64,000 nt of DNA from Isoetes taiwanensis (GCA_021234155.1 JAJEKV010000005.1:22581584-22645583), one strand, 5' to 3'; counted from the stretch's first letter, positions 21,902 through 32,936 are shown. Program-made: numbers and translations. Notes: a model not told the origin generated them from the sequence alone.

Positions 21902-24376
21902 ATACACTTGACAAGCATAGTTTATAGTATGTTGCATTATGCATTTTAAAAAATTTTTTTGGGAATAAATACTTAAATACATTAGGGCAAGTTAAATAAG
22001 GTACTCTAGCTTTACAATAATATGAATATGAACTTAAAAACAATTACCCTGGAATTTCTACTTGGTTAACTGGAATAAAGCAAGTAACGCATGACATGCT
22101 AGGGTTCCTGTAAGCGGCCAAAATCGTGATAGAGGTATCCGATATCCCTGATTGATATCCTTGACTGGCAGTGGAAGATATAGAAAGGACGATTTGGCGG
22201 TGGGCCACGATTTCCAAGTAGGATTGCACACTTCTCACCTAATTTGGTTCATGTTAAAGACTTTTGGCTAGTAGTCTAGAGGGAATAACATCAAGAATCT
22301 GAGTGATCCTACTATCTATACACGAATTAAGCATCGATAAAAGGCAGAGTGTCTTTATTCTTTGGATTTTTATTTCCCCCCTAAAAAATGGATAAGGAGT
22401 TTGACTCAGACGGCAGATCCATCAGTTCCGATGAAGAGGCTCTAAATGAATGCATTTTAGATCATGAACTGCAGTGTTATTTGAACATCAACGAGATTTC
22501 TGGGGAGAATACGCATGAGCAGATAAGCATGGGTAACTTAAAACGCGGAGCAAATGATGGCGCCGCTAGCAAAAGCAACAAGAAAGGATATTGTAGTGAC
22601 TCTGGTATGGATGGCGTAATGACAAATGAGCACAACTCTTCAGTTCCAGAAACCCAGCCAGATGATGAATACTATTCTGATCATGACGATTTTCAGGTAA
22701 ATCAGACCTCTGTTTTTTATTGGCTGTCATATTTACAAGCTTGATGGGTCAATCCTGACTGAAATACAAAGCTGCACGGTTGCTGGCAGTTTAGCTTGTA
22801 GGTAAAGCCAGTAAGGATGCTCATAATTAAGTGTTTTAAGCTAATATAGGTTGGCAAGAATAATACCAGCATTAGGTACTAGTAGGATTTAATGGAAGGC
22901 TATACATAAGGATAGGGCCTGAGCAGAGGCAATGGTGCATGATTTAATGGAACACTATACATAAGGATAGCGCCGGAGCAGATGCAACGATGCACTAAGT
23001 GTATTAAGCGAAAATTTTTTTTTTACAATACTTATAGTTAAGGAGTTACAGGTATATGCTAAAGGTATGAATATTTGAATGTTTGGCATAATTTTAAACT
23101 TCTGATACATTTGAGAGATGTAAATAGAGAAGCAGGCCGAGATTACATCATAAGCTGAGGCATATCTGAGGATATACATACCAATTGAAGGATTAGCAAT
23201 TTAGAGTCATTTTATTGAAGGCATACTGAAAAGTATTATCTAGTTTGTATCTTAATATATCTTTCAATTCATTTCTGAAACATACTCCTCTGATTCTTAT
23301 CTAACGTAGGCTAAGAAGGTGCAATGAGTGACCGGTGATAAACCGAGAGACTCTATGTACCTTCTGGCCCTGGGTTTGTTACCATTTTTATGCTAACAAA
23401 TTCTTGGTTGGCTGCAGGTACGAACGTCTCTCTTCTCATTGCTCTTCTTAGTTTACGGATGGAAAGGATGATGGAGGAAGCATTATGAAGGGCAAAAAGT
23501 TAAAAGATACATGCAACTCATTTAGGATCTGCTGTGGTAGATTCATATTTTGCTTAATTATGTATTTCTGAGCCAGTAAGAGTAAGACTTTTTTGCACCT
23601 TTGTCACTACTTAAGACAAAAAGATAAGAGGTACATCACTCTTCAATTTTCAATTTATCTACATAGTTGGGCTCCTCTATAAAAGTCAAACTGCTTTTGG
23701 TGACTTAAAACTATGAGGATCATATATGACAGCATAATAATATAGTTTGCTAAGAGATAATGTAACAAACATATATTTAGCATTGGTTTTTATTATTATA
23801 CTTCTGGTGAGCATCATATTATATTAAATTTTTGACTTTGCATAAAGATCATAAAAGAGTCTCCTGTAGAACAATTGCTAGAATGTGTATTACTCCTGCT
23901 GATTACAATCAATGGCTTAATAAATAGGTGGCTTATACAACAAGTAGTACTAGCAAGTTTTAATTCTGAATGTAGCACCATATTGGAATAAGTAATTAGG
24001 TTGGTACCCAAGAATCCATCAACACTAGTTCGAATGCATTTAACGTGATTTAGCTAATATGTGCTTAGTCTGTTTAACGGAAAAAAAATTCTTTTAAAGT
24101 CATATAGTCTCAGAGTGAATACTGTTTACTACAGTCCAGTGGAATAGGAATTTAGACTAACAGGCTTAATGTTCACAAAGTATGCATAAGTTATTAAGTA
24201 ATGGATGATAGTACTATGGATTTAGACTATTATTAAAAACACAGACCAAGGACATTAAGTACCAGACTGGCAAAGCCAAGGGCTAGTCCTGGATTGATTA
24301 GACTGCCTAGGGATTGACCGAAGCAGATGCAATTCTAGGCGTACCTAGTTTTGGCCGGGTTTTTTTTTTTTTTTTT
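21902..24376 (+). repeat. Array unit 3, partial (terminal direct repeat)
   Basis: Same start as units 1 and 2. It carries intact exon 1 (22388-22696) with its GTAAAT donor and the 5' part of the intron, then ends at GGCCGGG and a 17-base T-run. In units 1 and 2 the same point continues as AGACATTTCAATTC. The end matches the end of the old fragment at 3934, so it is a natural terminus and not a random truncation. Confidence 0.85.
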
Positions 24377-25253
24377 GAAGGTAAGAGTGATTTTTTTCCA
24401 TTAATTATTAAAAGTCATACAAAAATGTTACTAATGAGAGGAATTTTCCCATTAGTTACATTAAAACAGCAAGAATGTCATATTTAGGAACATATTTAAG
24501 TAGCAGGACAATTTTGTTCAAATGTGCCAAGTGGAAAAAATTCTTCAACCACCTAAGATGTTGAAGTAAAATAGCTGAGAAGTACATCTCAGTGCAGCAA
24601 CAGATAAGCAACAGCAACAGAACTGTTTATCCCTCAGAAACCTGCAATGACAAAATAGCATCCAGATACTTGTGCAAAATGTTAGACAAGATATGATTTA
24701 TCACTGAACAGTAACCAGTGTGGATCAAGATCATGAAGGAGGTAAGGCCAATGAAGAATTTGAGGGGATTGTGACTAAGGTAAAGGGGATTGCATGACTT
24801 GGTCAAAAATAGCATTGTAGACCCAGTAGAAGCCTGAGTCTGTCCCAAACTTGTAGCTATTAAACTCAGATCCATTCTTCATTAGCAGCTGGTGGATGTC
24901 TTGCTTGCTCATCAGAAGTAAAAGCGTACCATAGAGATCTGCCAACATCTTGTGTGAATAGTATAACTCTCTATATCTGCTCAACTGCCTCTCTGTCAGA
25001 GAATAATGATACATGAACAGGAAACTGTACATACAGTACACTTGTATAACCTCCCTGCAATATATTTTGGCCCAAGAAGACTCATTGCTGTTGGACCTCA
25101 CGTTGTATAGTTTAATCTCATCAGATGTAGCATCTGGCCCAGGTGGTACTAGATCTGTTGCCCCTGAATTGTTACAGTATAATAATGCTTCCTGATATGT
25201 AAGCATGGTATCAAACTTGTTCTTGCCTTCTCCCTTCAGAAACTCCAAATATT
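24377..25253 (-). other. LINE 3' region with extra open frame
   Basis: Sequence between the ORF2 stop and the poly(A) tail. A minus-strand frame of about 161 codons (25260-24775) overlaps the end of ORF2 by a few bases and has no ATG at its start. It reads like protein (ALLYCNNSGATDLVPPGPD; LTERQLSRYRELYYSHKMLA), but I recognise no domain. It could be a displaced C-terminal ORF2 segment, a third ORF or chance. Confidence 0.5.
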
Positions 25254-28200
25254 CTAGCAAGATCCATCAGAATAAGCAGCATTAGAATTAATGACATGGA
25301 GAAATGAATTGAAGAAATTAAAATAACCTGAGAAGCAACCAATAGAGTCCCATTTCCTGTCATAATTGTCTCCATTTTTATTTTTGTGTGCAGTCACATA
25401 ACCTTCCAGATCCAATTGAAAATTCATTTTTATCCAGAAGACAGAGACATTTTTCTTGCCATGCACTATTCTATTCCCAGCTTTCCAAATATTCCAGAGA
25501 GCAGTGAAGATTATGGTATTTAGGAAAGCGTCATTGTTTTGAATAATTTTAAGCAGATCTCCATGATGACGAGCAGGGAAATGATCATTAAATTTACCAT
25601 AGAACCAAGACCAGAAATCTGCAATTTTAGGGCAATTAAAAATGTGCTGCAAGGTTTCATCAGCAGAGCAATTGGATTGGCACATTGGGAGCACAGTAGC
25701 CATTCTTTGAGAGAGGGAAACAAGATTAGGCAAGCTTTTCTCTGCAATCAACCAAATGAAATAATTCACTTTGGGGGGACAGTAGGAGTACCATATATTC
25801 CTGTAAAGAATTTTACTTTCCTCATCAGTAATGGCCCATTTGATCTTAGCTTTGGCTGAAGTTTCTCTGTGATTGAGAATAGCATAAACAACACTAACTT
25901 TATATTTACTGTGACCATTAATTTTAAGGATAGCACCACAGTCATTACCCTGTATATTGGTGGCCTGAGATAATATATTCTTGAAGTGAAGATACATAGT
26001 TTTATCACTTGAGGTACCATGGATAACCCTTCTTAAATTGGTCCATGAAATAATATGATTATTCCTGTATAGATCCTTAATTTGAGAAATACCATAAGAG
26101 GACCATTTCCTGTAAATTTTTGGGTGTCTCAGAGCAGGGAGATAATCATCATGAACCATAAATGGGGCAGACCAGAAAAGAGAGGATTGCATGTGAAGAT
26201 CAGAAATTTCTTGAGAATCAAAGCAACCTTGAACCAAGTTCCAAGCCTTGATCATGTTTTGCATCAGAGGGGAGGTATTTTTACCAGGGTGCAGGGTATT
26301 AATGGCTGAGTCTGGTAAGAAATGCTGCACAGTTGGATGGCCATCTAAGTAGGATCTCTTGATCCAGTAATTAATGAAAATTGAAGCCATAGATTTGCTT
26401 CCAGTAAGAGATCTCCAAATATATTTTCCTGCCAGGGCACAGGCCTGCAGATATAAATTTTTACAACCAAGACCACCATTAGATTTTGATCTGGTGACAG
26501 TATCCCAGTTCACTGAATGAGAGCCACTCCAAATAAAATTTCTAATTGTTTTCTCCAACTCCTTGTAAGTTGATTTAGGAGCAACTAGAGCTGAAGAGAA
26601 ATATATGTGAGATGCACCAAGAACCGAGTTTGCAATAAGGGCTCTACCTGCCATGGATAAAGAATTTCTAAAGGAGCAAAGTTTCCTCTTGATCTTTTGA
26701 AGAATTGGATCCCAGAGCCCCTTGATGTTAGGATTCAAGGATAAAGGCATCCCCAAAAGCTTTGAGGCTTGAAGAGTATTCAGAATCTTAATGCCACAGA
26801 TTGAATTTTCAGCAGAGTCACCAATAATGACACTTTTGGCAATGTTCAAATAGATACCAGAGGCTGCAGAGAATGAATCAATAATTGTAAGGAACTTGGC
26901 AATATTATTTGGATTGGAATCCAAAAAAGCAAAAGTATCATCTGCATATTGGGATAGAATTAGGTCACCATTGTTATCAGGAAGATTTAGGCCATGTAAA
27001 TTACCACAATTCTGATGGAACTCTACTGCTCTAGTAAGCATGTCAGCAACAACCAAGAAGAGATAGGGGGCAAGAGGGCATCCTTGCCTGACTCCACGAG
27101 CTAATTGAAAGAATTTAGTTGGGGAACCATTAATTAAGACTGCTGAGTTAGCCATTAAATTTAATCCCATAATCAGAGATATAATCTTATGATTGAAGCC
27201 GATTTTCTCCAAAGCATATTTAAGGAATTCCCAATTGACAGAATCAAAGGCTCTTTTGAAGTCCAGCTTTAGAAGCACATTGTTTTGCCCAGAGATCCTA
27301 TTCCAATGTAACCCCTCCATGGCCACTATGTAGTTATCCAAGATAAATCTGTTGGGCAAAAAAGCAGACTGCTTGATATTTATTTTATCTTGGAGAAAAG
27401 GCTTGATCCTGTTGGCAATGAGTTTGGCACATATTTTGTAGGTAGAATTGGTCAAGGATATTGGCCTCCAATTAGGGAAAGATGAAGGCCTATCTACCTT
27501 TGGAATCAGAGTGATGAAACCAGCTGAAATTGAAGAGTGCAGATGCTCAGATCTCCAAAAGCCATGAACCAATTTAATGATGTTAGCTTTAATAATATCC
27601 CAAAACTTCAAATAAAATTCTGGAGGGATCCCATCTGGCCCTGGAGATTTATCCTTGCTAAAACTCAAGATAACATTATAAATTTCATGTTCAGTAGGAA
27701 CATTGGCAATCGAATCTTCCATCAAGCAATCAGAGTTAGGCATAATTAGGTTCATCAGAGAAATAAATTCATCACTTTTAGAGGACGAGTTAATTGTGGT
27801 ATCACTGCACTTACTAAAAAGAGAAGCATATTTCCCTTGGAAGAAGAGTTTGATATCTCTGGAAGCATCAATGAGAGAACCATTGTCATTAAGAACTTGA
27901 GTGATAGAATTGTTAAGGAGCCTATGACGAGCAGTTCTAAAAAAGAATTTTGAACTCCCTAAATCCATCTCCTTATTGTACTTAATCTTGCATTTTATTG
28001 CATAACTCTTGGCCTCTGATTCCTCAATAGATTTAATTTTCCTTTCTAAGATTTCTTCCCCAACTTGCAGATTTAAGTCATATGGATGGGAATACAGTAA
28101 TACTCTGATTTGTCTCATTTGCTCAAGGTAGCCATCTTTCTGTCTAGATTTCTCTTTAGAATTTGCCAGAGACCAATTCTTGATCCAATTCTTGACAAGT

Positions 28201-29081
28201 CTAAGCTTGGTATAGAAAGATTTCATAGATTGAAGGCCATTAAGATTGGCATCAATCCTCTGTTGCATCAGAAGATAAAAATTTGTGAACTCTTGGCAGA
28301 ATTTATCATTCTGAAGCAGGGAGCAGTTGAGCTTAAAAGGAATATTTCCCTCTCTTGGAAGCTTCAGAAGATGCTTAGTATGAAGGAATTGAGGCTGATG
28401 ATCCGAGATAGATGTGGACTCATCACTCACTACAAAACAGTTGTCCCAGAAGGAATTGGAAGTATTAGAGACATAGAACCTATCAAGAGCACAATAAACT
28501 CTGCTCGAATTTTTCTGCTTGTTTGACCAAGTATAGATGGCAGTGGAGGAAGGAACATGAATCATATTAGCATCAGAGATCAAGGAATCCCAGTTATCCC
28601 TCTCAGTAACAGGCATATTAATTTTGTTTCCTAATTTCATATCCCAATTAGGAGTATTATTAAAGTCTCCTGCTACAATCCACTCAGAAGTAGGTTGAGT
28701 ACATAGCCAATGATTAATTTCTGGCCATAAGTTTTCTCTATCTTTAGGAGATGTTGGAGCATAGATGTTCAGCACTCCAAAAGTGGAATTATTGAGAGAG
28801 AAAACAACAGCCTGCCAGCATTTGGAAGGACTGTTATAAAAGGAGACATGAGTCATAGAATTCCACATCATTATGAGACCTCCACAGGTACCAGAGGATT
28901 CAATCCAAATTGAGGAAGCACCAGGGGTGATCCATTCAGCAAGGCTGGAGCTCTCAAACTTGGGGAGCTTGGTTTCTTGAAGCATAATAAGATCAGCCTT
29001 ATAAAGTCTAAGCTGAGTAATAACTCTTCTTCTTTTGATGGGGCCCTTTATCCCCCTCACATTCCATGTTAGAATCTTCAT
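25254..29081 (-). CDS. LINE ORF2: endonuclease-reverse transcriptase
   Basis: An uninterrupted 1275-residue frame, typical length for plant L1 ORF2. The N-terminal apurinic-type endonuclease shows Asn7 (LTWNVRG), Glu36 (LQETK), Asp139 (AGDFN) and the SDH box at 226-228. The RT domain follows with LIPKVDRP, WRPISL, LDFKRAFD (catalytic Asp607), GVRQGCPLAP and YADD (Asp714 and 715). Near the C terminus is the zf-RVT module (PPKVNYFIWL; TLQHIFNCP). It nicks target DNA and primes reverse transcription from the 3' poly(A). All catalytic residues checked are present, so the enzyme may be active. It starts 31 bp after the ORF1 stop. Confidence 0.95.
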   Translation of the reverse strand: MKILTWNVRGIKGPIKRRRVITQLRLYKADLIMLQETKLPKFESSSLAEWITPGASSIWIESSGTCGGLIMMWNSMTHVSFYNSPSKCWQAVVFSLNNSTFGVLNIYAPTSPKDRENLWPEINHWLCTQPTSEWIVAGDFNNTPNWDMKLGNKINMPVTERDNWDSLISDANMIHVPSSTAIYTWSNKQKNSSRVYCALDRFYVSNTSNSFWDNCFVVSDESTSISDHQPQFLHTKHLLKLPREGNIPFKLNCSLLQNDKFCQEFTNFYLLMQQRIDANLNGLQSMKSFYTKLRLVKNWIKNWSLANSKEKSRQKDGYLEQMRQIRVLLYSHPYDLNLQVGEEILERKIKSIEESEAKSYAIKCKIKYNKEMDLGSSKFFFRTARHRLLNNSITQVLNDNGSLIDASRDIKLFFQGKYASLFSKCSDTTINSSSKSDEFISLMNLIMPNSDCLMEDSIANVPTEHEIYNVILSFSKDKSPGPDGIPPEFYLKFWDIIKANIIKLVHGFWRSEHLHSSISAGFITLIPKVDRPSSFPNWRPISLTNSTYKICAKLIANRIKPFLQDKINIKQSAFLPNRFILDNYIVAMEGLHWNRISGQNNVLLKLDFKRAFDSVNWEFLKYALEKIGFNHKIISLIMGLNLMANSAVLINGSPTKFFQLARGVRQGCPLAPYLFLVVADMLTRAVEFHQNCGNLHGLNLPDNNGDLILSQYADDTFAFLDSNPNNIAKFLTIIDSFSAASGIYLNIAKSVIIGDSAENSICGIKILNTLQASKLLGMPLSLNPNIKGLWDPILQKIKRKLCSFRNSLSMAGRALIANSVLGASHIYFSSALVAPKSTYKELEKTIRNFIWSGSHSVNWDTVTRSKSNGGLGCKNLYLQACALAGKYIWRSLTGSKSMASIFINYWIKRSYLDGHPTVQHFLPDSAINTLHPGKNTSPLMQNMIKAWNLVQGCFDSQEISDLHMQSSLFWSAPFMVHDDYLPALRHPKIYRKWSSYGISQIKDLYRNNHIISWTNLRRVIHGTSSDKTMYLHFKNILSQATNIQGNDCGAILKINGHSKYKVSVVYAILNHRETSAKAKIKWAITDEESKILYRNIWYSYCPPKVNYFIWLIAEKSLPNLVSLSQRMATVLPMCQSNCSADETLQHIFNCPKIADFWSWFYGKFNDHFPARHHGDLLKIIQNNDAFLNTIIFTALWNIWKAGNRIVHGKKNVSVFWIKMNFQLDLEGYVTAHKNKNGDNYDRKWDSIGCFSGYFNFFNSFLHVINSNAAYSDGSC

Positions 29082-29112
29082 AGGAAAATAAGAGTGAACA
29101 GTTGGAATAAAG

Positions 29113-31510
29113 TTATCTATGCCTCCTATTTCTTTTGCTCCTAGTATTACCAGCTGGAGTTTTATAAAGAGGAGTCAAGATATCAGACTTGGCAAGGCCT
29201 TTTTTATTTTTGGATTTGGAAGAATTCTTAGTATTAATGGCTAAAGAAGAATCTGCCAAGAAGGATTCCTTACCCCAGTTTTCTTTGTCACTATCTAAAT
29301 CACTGTCAGAACAACCACCAGGAATTAATTCAAATAGATTAAAGGTATTATCTTTAGAGACACCCAAATTAGAACTATCAGAAAGAGGGACTTGCCTTTT
29401 GTAGAAATCATCTTTGTTGCACTTGGGAGAAGAACTCGAGTCATGAGGAGAAATGCCATCAGATGCATCTGTAATTTCCTTTCCAGCTTCCAACAGCACT
29501 TGTTCAGGAGTTTCAACCACCATTAGAACCTCATTGGCCATAGATGAAGTACCACCAGCTGCCAGATGTTCAGAATCTATGACCAAGCCCTGTTGCAAGG
29601 AGGCAAGTTATGCTGCAATTTCCTTGGAGACTGGGGAGGAAATAGTTGGGGATTGACATGTAGTATCATTGAAGTCTATCAATGGTTCAGGATGGTGTGA
29701 ATGGATTGAGTGGCAGAGTTCAGTAGTGGTAGGGGGAATGTCTAAAGTATGGGGGCTGTTAATATTGTCCAGTAATAAATCCAAATCTTGTTCAACATTT
29801 AAACTAGCAAGTACCTGGAAATGATTTGAGCAATTAATTTTGTCCACCATGTTGTCAGAGTGATCTTCATGAGAAGACTCAACTGTAACAGGATGCTGGC
29901 CTGCTAGTGGTACTGGAGATTTAGAATCAAGTGCAATGTTTTCTTGAGTTGCTTGAATTGCTGGTGTAGAAGTATCTGGAATAACAGCACATGGTATACC
30001 TTTGGAAATGATGGGAGGTGCACTTTCCTTGTCAGCAATTGGATGTTGGGAAGCCTTTCCAACATCAATATTCTTTGCCAAATTAGGCTTACTTAACTTC
30101 TGATATCTACTCTTTCCTGAATTCCCTGCTAAAACTTTTTCACAAATTTCCAACCCTTTAAGAATGGTTGGTTGCTGTGAGGTATGACTTTTGATAATTA
30201 AAGGAACACTCTTATCTTTTGGAAGACCATTTTGAGATGCAAACCTTTTTGACTGGAGCATGCTATTTTCATTGCTTCCAGCCATAATCTGTTCCAACAA
30301 ATCATGGAGCTTTTCAGTCTGCAACTCATTCTGTTGAATTGGGGCCTTACCCTTGTCTTTACCCTTGTCTTTGGCAAACTCATGATTGAGAAGGACTTTA
30401 ACACCGGAATCCTGATAGCCTTTGGAGAACTGAAAACTTTTGCTCCTACTGTGTAATTGTTGAGGTGACTTATCCAATCTTTTCATTTGCTGAATTTTGA
30501 TTCTCCTTGTACTGCCATTAACTTTATTCCATTGAAATTTTTGACTTTGATCCATATCTTGATTAGTCAAGCACGAATTGACTGCTCTATTGACTGACTT
30601 CTCCTGAACATGAATATCATTGACTATTTGAGCAGAGTCAATGTTTCTATTTGGAACACAATTGTTAGAATCTGACACATTACTGCCCTTATCAGATTCC
30701 TTATGAGTACAATTGTTGTACCAAAAGTGCCTTACAGCTGTGCTTATAAAAGTCTCTAGGTCTGGCATTCAACTGGATAAGCTGTGGTCTTTCTGCCTAA
30801 ATCTCCAGAAAGGTGTCCTTATAAATTCTATGTATTGGTTATCCTATCCCTACATCATGGTTGAGTGTGGTAATCAAAGGACTGCAAACTACTTCCTTAA
30901 AATTGGCTCCATGTGCTTTGAGTCATACCAACTCTCCTTTTTAAAATGGGACCCTAAGCTAAATTCCGAGGGCATTGATAACTTATGTGTGGCCTCCACC
31001 ACTCTTCAAGGTTTGAACCCCATTTACTGGACTGAAGATTGCCTTAAACTGCTATTTAACTCAATTGGACATTATATATGTACTGAATTTTCTCCCTCAA
31101 GATCTCCAAGAGCCTTTATTCCGCTTGATCTCTCCAAATCCATACCATTATCCAGGTCGACGTTCTTTCAATGCAGCATCATAATGATCATCTGGCAATA
31201 TCTCAGCTGTAGGTTTCGGGACCCCATAAGGAAGAGGCAGTTGGGTAATTGGATCAAGAACAGGTACACAGCCCCACATATCAGGATCTTTTGTAAGGTT
31301 ATCCCAGACAGGAGTTTTGAACGTTTTGGGATCCATGACCTGATTTTTATCTGCAAGATTAGCAAAGTTTCCAAAAAGAATAATCTTTTCCGGATTACTA
31401 TGGAAAAAGCTTAACTGTTTGAGGACCTCAGAACGATCTCCAGGCGACAAAGCAGAGAAGGAATGAAGAAATGGCAAAAGTTTAGGGTTAAAATTATTTT
31501 TATTTTCCAT
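29113..31510 (-). pseudogene. LINE ORF1, broken by internal inversion and a stop
   Basis: The N terminus (31510 to about 31152) starts MENKNNFNPKLLPF. The middle (30766-31151) is inverted and now reads on the plus strand. The C-terminal part (30765-29113) is Ser/Gln-rich with a basic end (NTRSKRNRRHR) and one in-frame TAA at about 29605-29607. The middle segment has the look of the DUF4283-type nucleic-acid-binding region of plant LINE ORF1: YPYIMVECGNQRTA, LKWDPK, then a GLNPIYWTEDCLKLL stretch like the usual GLP..W..E.L..I box. No zinc knuckle was seen. ORF1 protein of this kind coats the LINE RNA. Confidence 0.75.
30766..31151 (+). other. Inverted segment within LINE ORF1
   Basis: 386 bp whose sense strand is plus inside a minus-strand element. 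The edges carry CTGG at 30762-30765 and CCAG at 31152-31155. Turning the segment back makes the upstream frame run on in phase (KERRPG then IQLDKLW). The downstream junction remains one base out, so a small indel or later mutation accompanied the event. Confidence 0.8.
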
Positions 31511-32212
31511 ATAAGCGAGATCAGGAGGAAACAACAGAGAGAAATTTGAAAAAAGAAAAGGCACAAGGAAAGAAAGGAAAATGCAGAAGAGAGAAATGGA
31601 AATGGAGAGACAGGAACCTATCTATCAATAAGAAGATCAGGATATCTCTACACAGCCAGAATTGCCAAAAGATATGTGGAAATTCCCCTTAATTTTCCGA
31701 GAAATCACCTAATTCAATCTCAGAGTACAACTTGATAGTAATTTTAGTCTCAAATTGATCACTATAAGCTCTAATAATGGCTGTTGCCTCAGTGTTCTTG
31801 GATCCAAGAAATTCCTCTAGCCAGGAATCTATTATCTGATTTTTGAAATCTTCACAGCCCGGGACAAAAGAACCTTCAGGTTGGAAGGAATTATGGGGAA
31901 ATTGCCCTCTGAGGATCAAAGAATTCCACAAATCTGACGGCTTGCCAACAAGAAAGCCACAAATTAACCTGTGATCCTGTTTAAGAATAGCAAAAATTCG
32001 GGTATCCATTTGTAGATCTTTGCATTCTAAATTTTTAGGAATGCTAGCCCCTACACGGCTAGCAATCAATCCATAATAAATTGAGGTCGAATTCAGATAG
32101 ATCGAGCAATTCCTAACAGAAAATTGCCAAGAAACCAATTCAAACCAACTTTGGAGGTAAAAGACAAAAACGCCAAGATTTTAGGCGCTCCCATTTTGGC
32201 CTGAATTTTCGT
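31511..32212 (-). other. LINE 5' leader with possible short upstream ORF
   Basis: About 700 bp ahead of ORF1, from the target duplication inward. An ATG at 32194 opens a frame (MGAPKILAFL), and a neighbouring frame at 32138-31689 is open for 149 codons (YYGLIASRVGASIP; KQDHRLICGFLVGK). One frameshift would join them into about 170 codons. It may be a degraded 5' ORF. No known domain seen. Confidence 0.45.
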
Positions 32213-32225
32213 AGATGCCAATCTT
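32213..32225. other. LINE target-site duplication, right copy
   Basis: AGATGCCAATCTT, identical to 8319-8331. It marks the 5' end of the LINE. Confidence 0.85.
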
Positions 32226-32845
32226 GTACCCGCACTATCCAGAAAACCCACAATAAAAAATCGTAGAATATCCATCACCATTGTGCCAAGAAAAACTTCC
32301 TTCTGGCATTCTTGCTTGGCAACCGGTGCCATAGCCAGCAGCTTCCAGCCATCAAAGGCCTGCAACCTTGAAATTCTGTCAAAATAATCTTTTTCACAAC
32401 ACAAAATACTCCTGCAAATGTCCAGAATACCCAGTGGTATCCCACAATTAATGGTCAATCCTTCAAAAAGTGTAAAGGGCCAGAACGTCTCCATTTTACA
32501 AATCTGAAGGAACATCAATTCATCCCATAAGCCGTTGTGATCATCTCCCACAAAAAACTCCCCTTCAAGGGTAGAAGATTGAAAATTCTCTATCTCTACT
32601 TCATATTTCAGTATTTTCCCATCCTCTTTCTCAAAGACTCACTGCACAAAGAGGCATGTGCTTGGATCCTCCATACAAAAGATCAGCTTCTCCATGAGAC
32701 TTTTTGTTGAGTTCTCTCCAGGAATCAACACTTGCCTCGGGTCCATCGTCAGATCTTCTACTCCATCTAGCTTCACCCATAATGGGTCCAATGCCGAATG
32801 CCCAATGCCGAAAACCCAGACAGTTTTTGCCCTCCCTCCCATCAT
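32226..32845 (-). pseudogene. Open frame carried by TRIM-like element, 5' part
   Basis: The frame from about 32845 (MMGGRAKTVWVFGIGHSALD) to the LINE insertion is open except for one TGA at about 32637-32639. It reads GLWDELMFLQICKME, LEGLT-like FEGLTINCGIPLG, DGWKLLAMAPVAKQ and ends DSAGTRLAS at the target duplication, continuing at 8331. Together with that part it spans roughly 360 codons. The sequence is not retroviral and I do not recognise it. A second minus frame (32927-32631) overlaps it in another phase and is probably a shadow. Confidence 0.5.
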
Positions 32846-32936
32846 AATTTCTCTCCTTTAGATCTAATACAGATTTTGCTTCTCCTCCCCTTCCTCCAGG
32901 ATCTACTCCATTGAAAATCCTCCTCAAATGGAGAGA

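Larger units (their letters stand above)
8347..24376 (+). mobile_element. Tandem array of Penelope/TERT-like retroelements
   Basis: Three head-to-tail units start at the same ATACACTTGACAAG: 8347, 14991 and 21902. The third stops after about 2.47 kb at GGCCGGG plus a T-run. The layout is therefore repeat (8347-10807), body (10808-14990), repeat (14991-17449), body (17450-21901), repeat (21902-24376), resembling the pseudo-LTR arrangement of Penelope-like elements. Bodies end in GGAGGGAGGG before the T-run. Each repeat carries exon 1 and most of an intron. The copies are nearly identical, so duplication is recent. No GIY-YIG endonuclease motif is visible after the RT. Confidence 0.8.
8332..32212 (-). 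mobile_element. Full-length L1-type LINE, interrupted by a Penelope-like array
   Basis: A minus-strand non-LTR retrotransposon bounded by a 13-bp target duplication. Its parts, in minus-strand order, are a 5' leader with a possible short ORF (32212-31511), ORF1 (31510-29113), ORF2 with endonuclease, RT and zinc finger (29081-25254), a 3' region to 24377, and a poly(A) tail seen as T-runs. The tail is now split by the array at 8347-24376. Without the array it is about 7.8 kb plus tail, so it is not 5'-truncated. It landed inside the TRIM-like element's open frame. Confidence 0.88.

Noticed and set aside
24360-24376. LINE inserted into array unit 3 through target-primed insertion at the T-run
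   Set aside because: The missing part of unit 3 does not reappear at the LINE 5' end, whereas a 13-bp duplication places the LINE boundaries outside the whole array. The array is inside the LINE, not the reverse.
30713-31414. Independent plus-strand gene within the LINE
   Set aside because: The protein-like part coincides with the inverted segment and continues LINE ORF1 when turned round.
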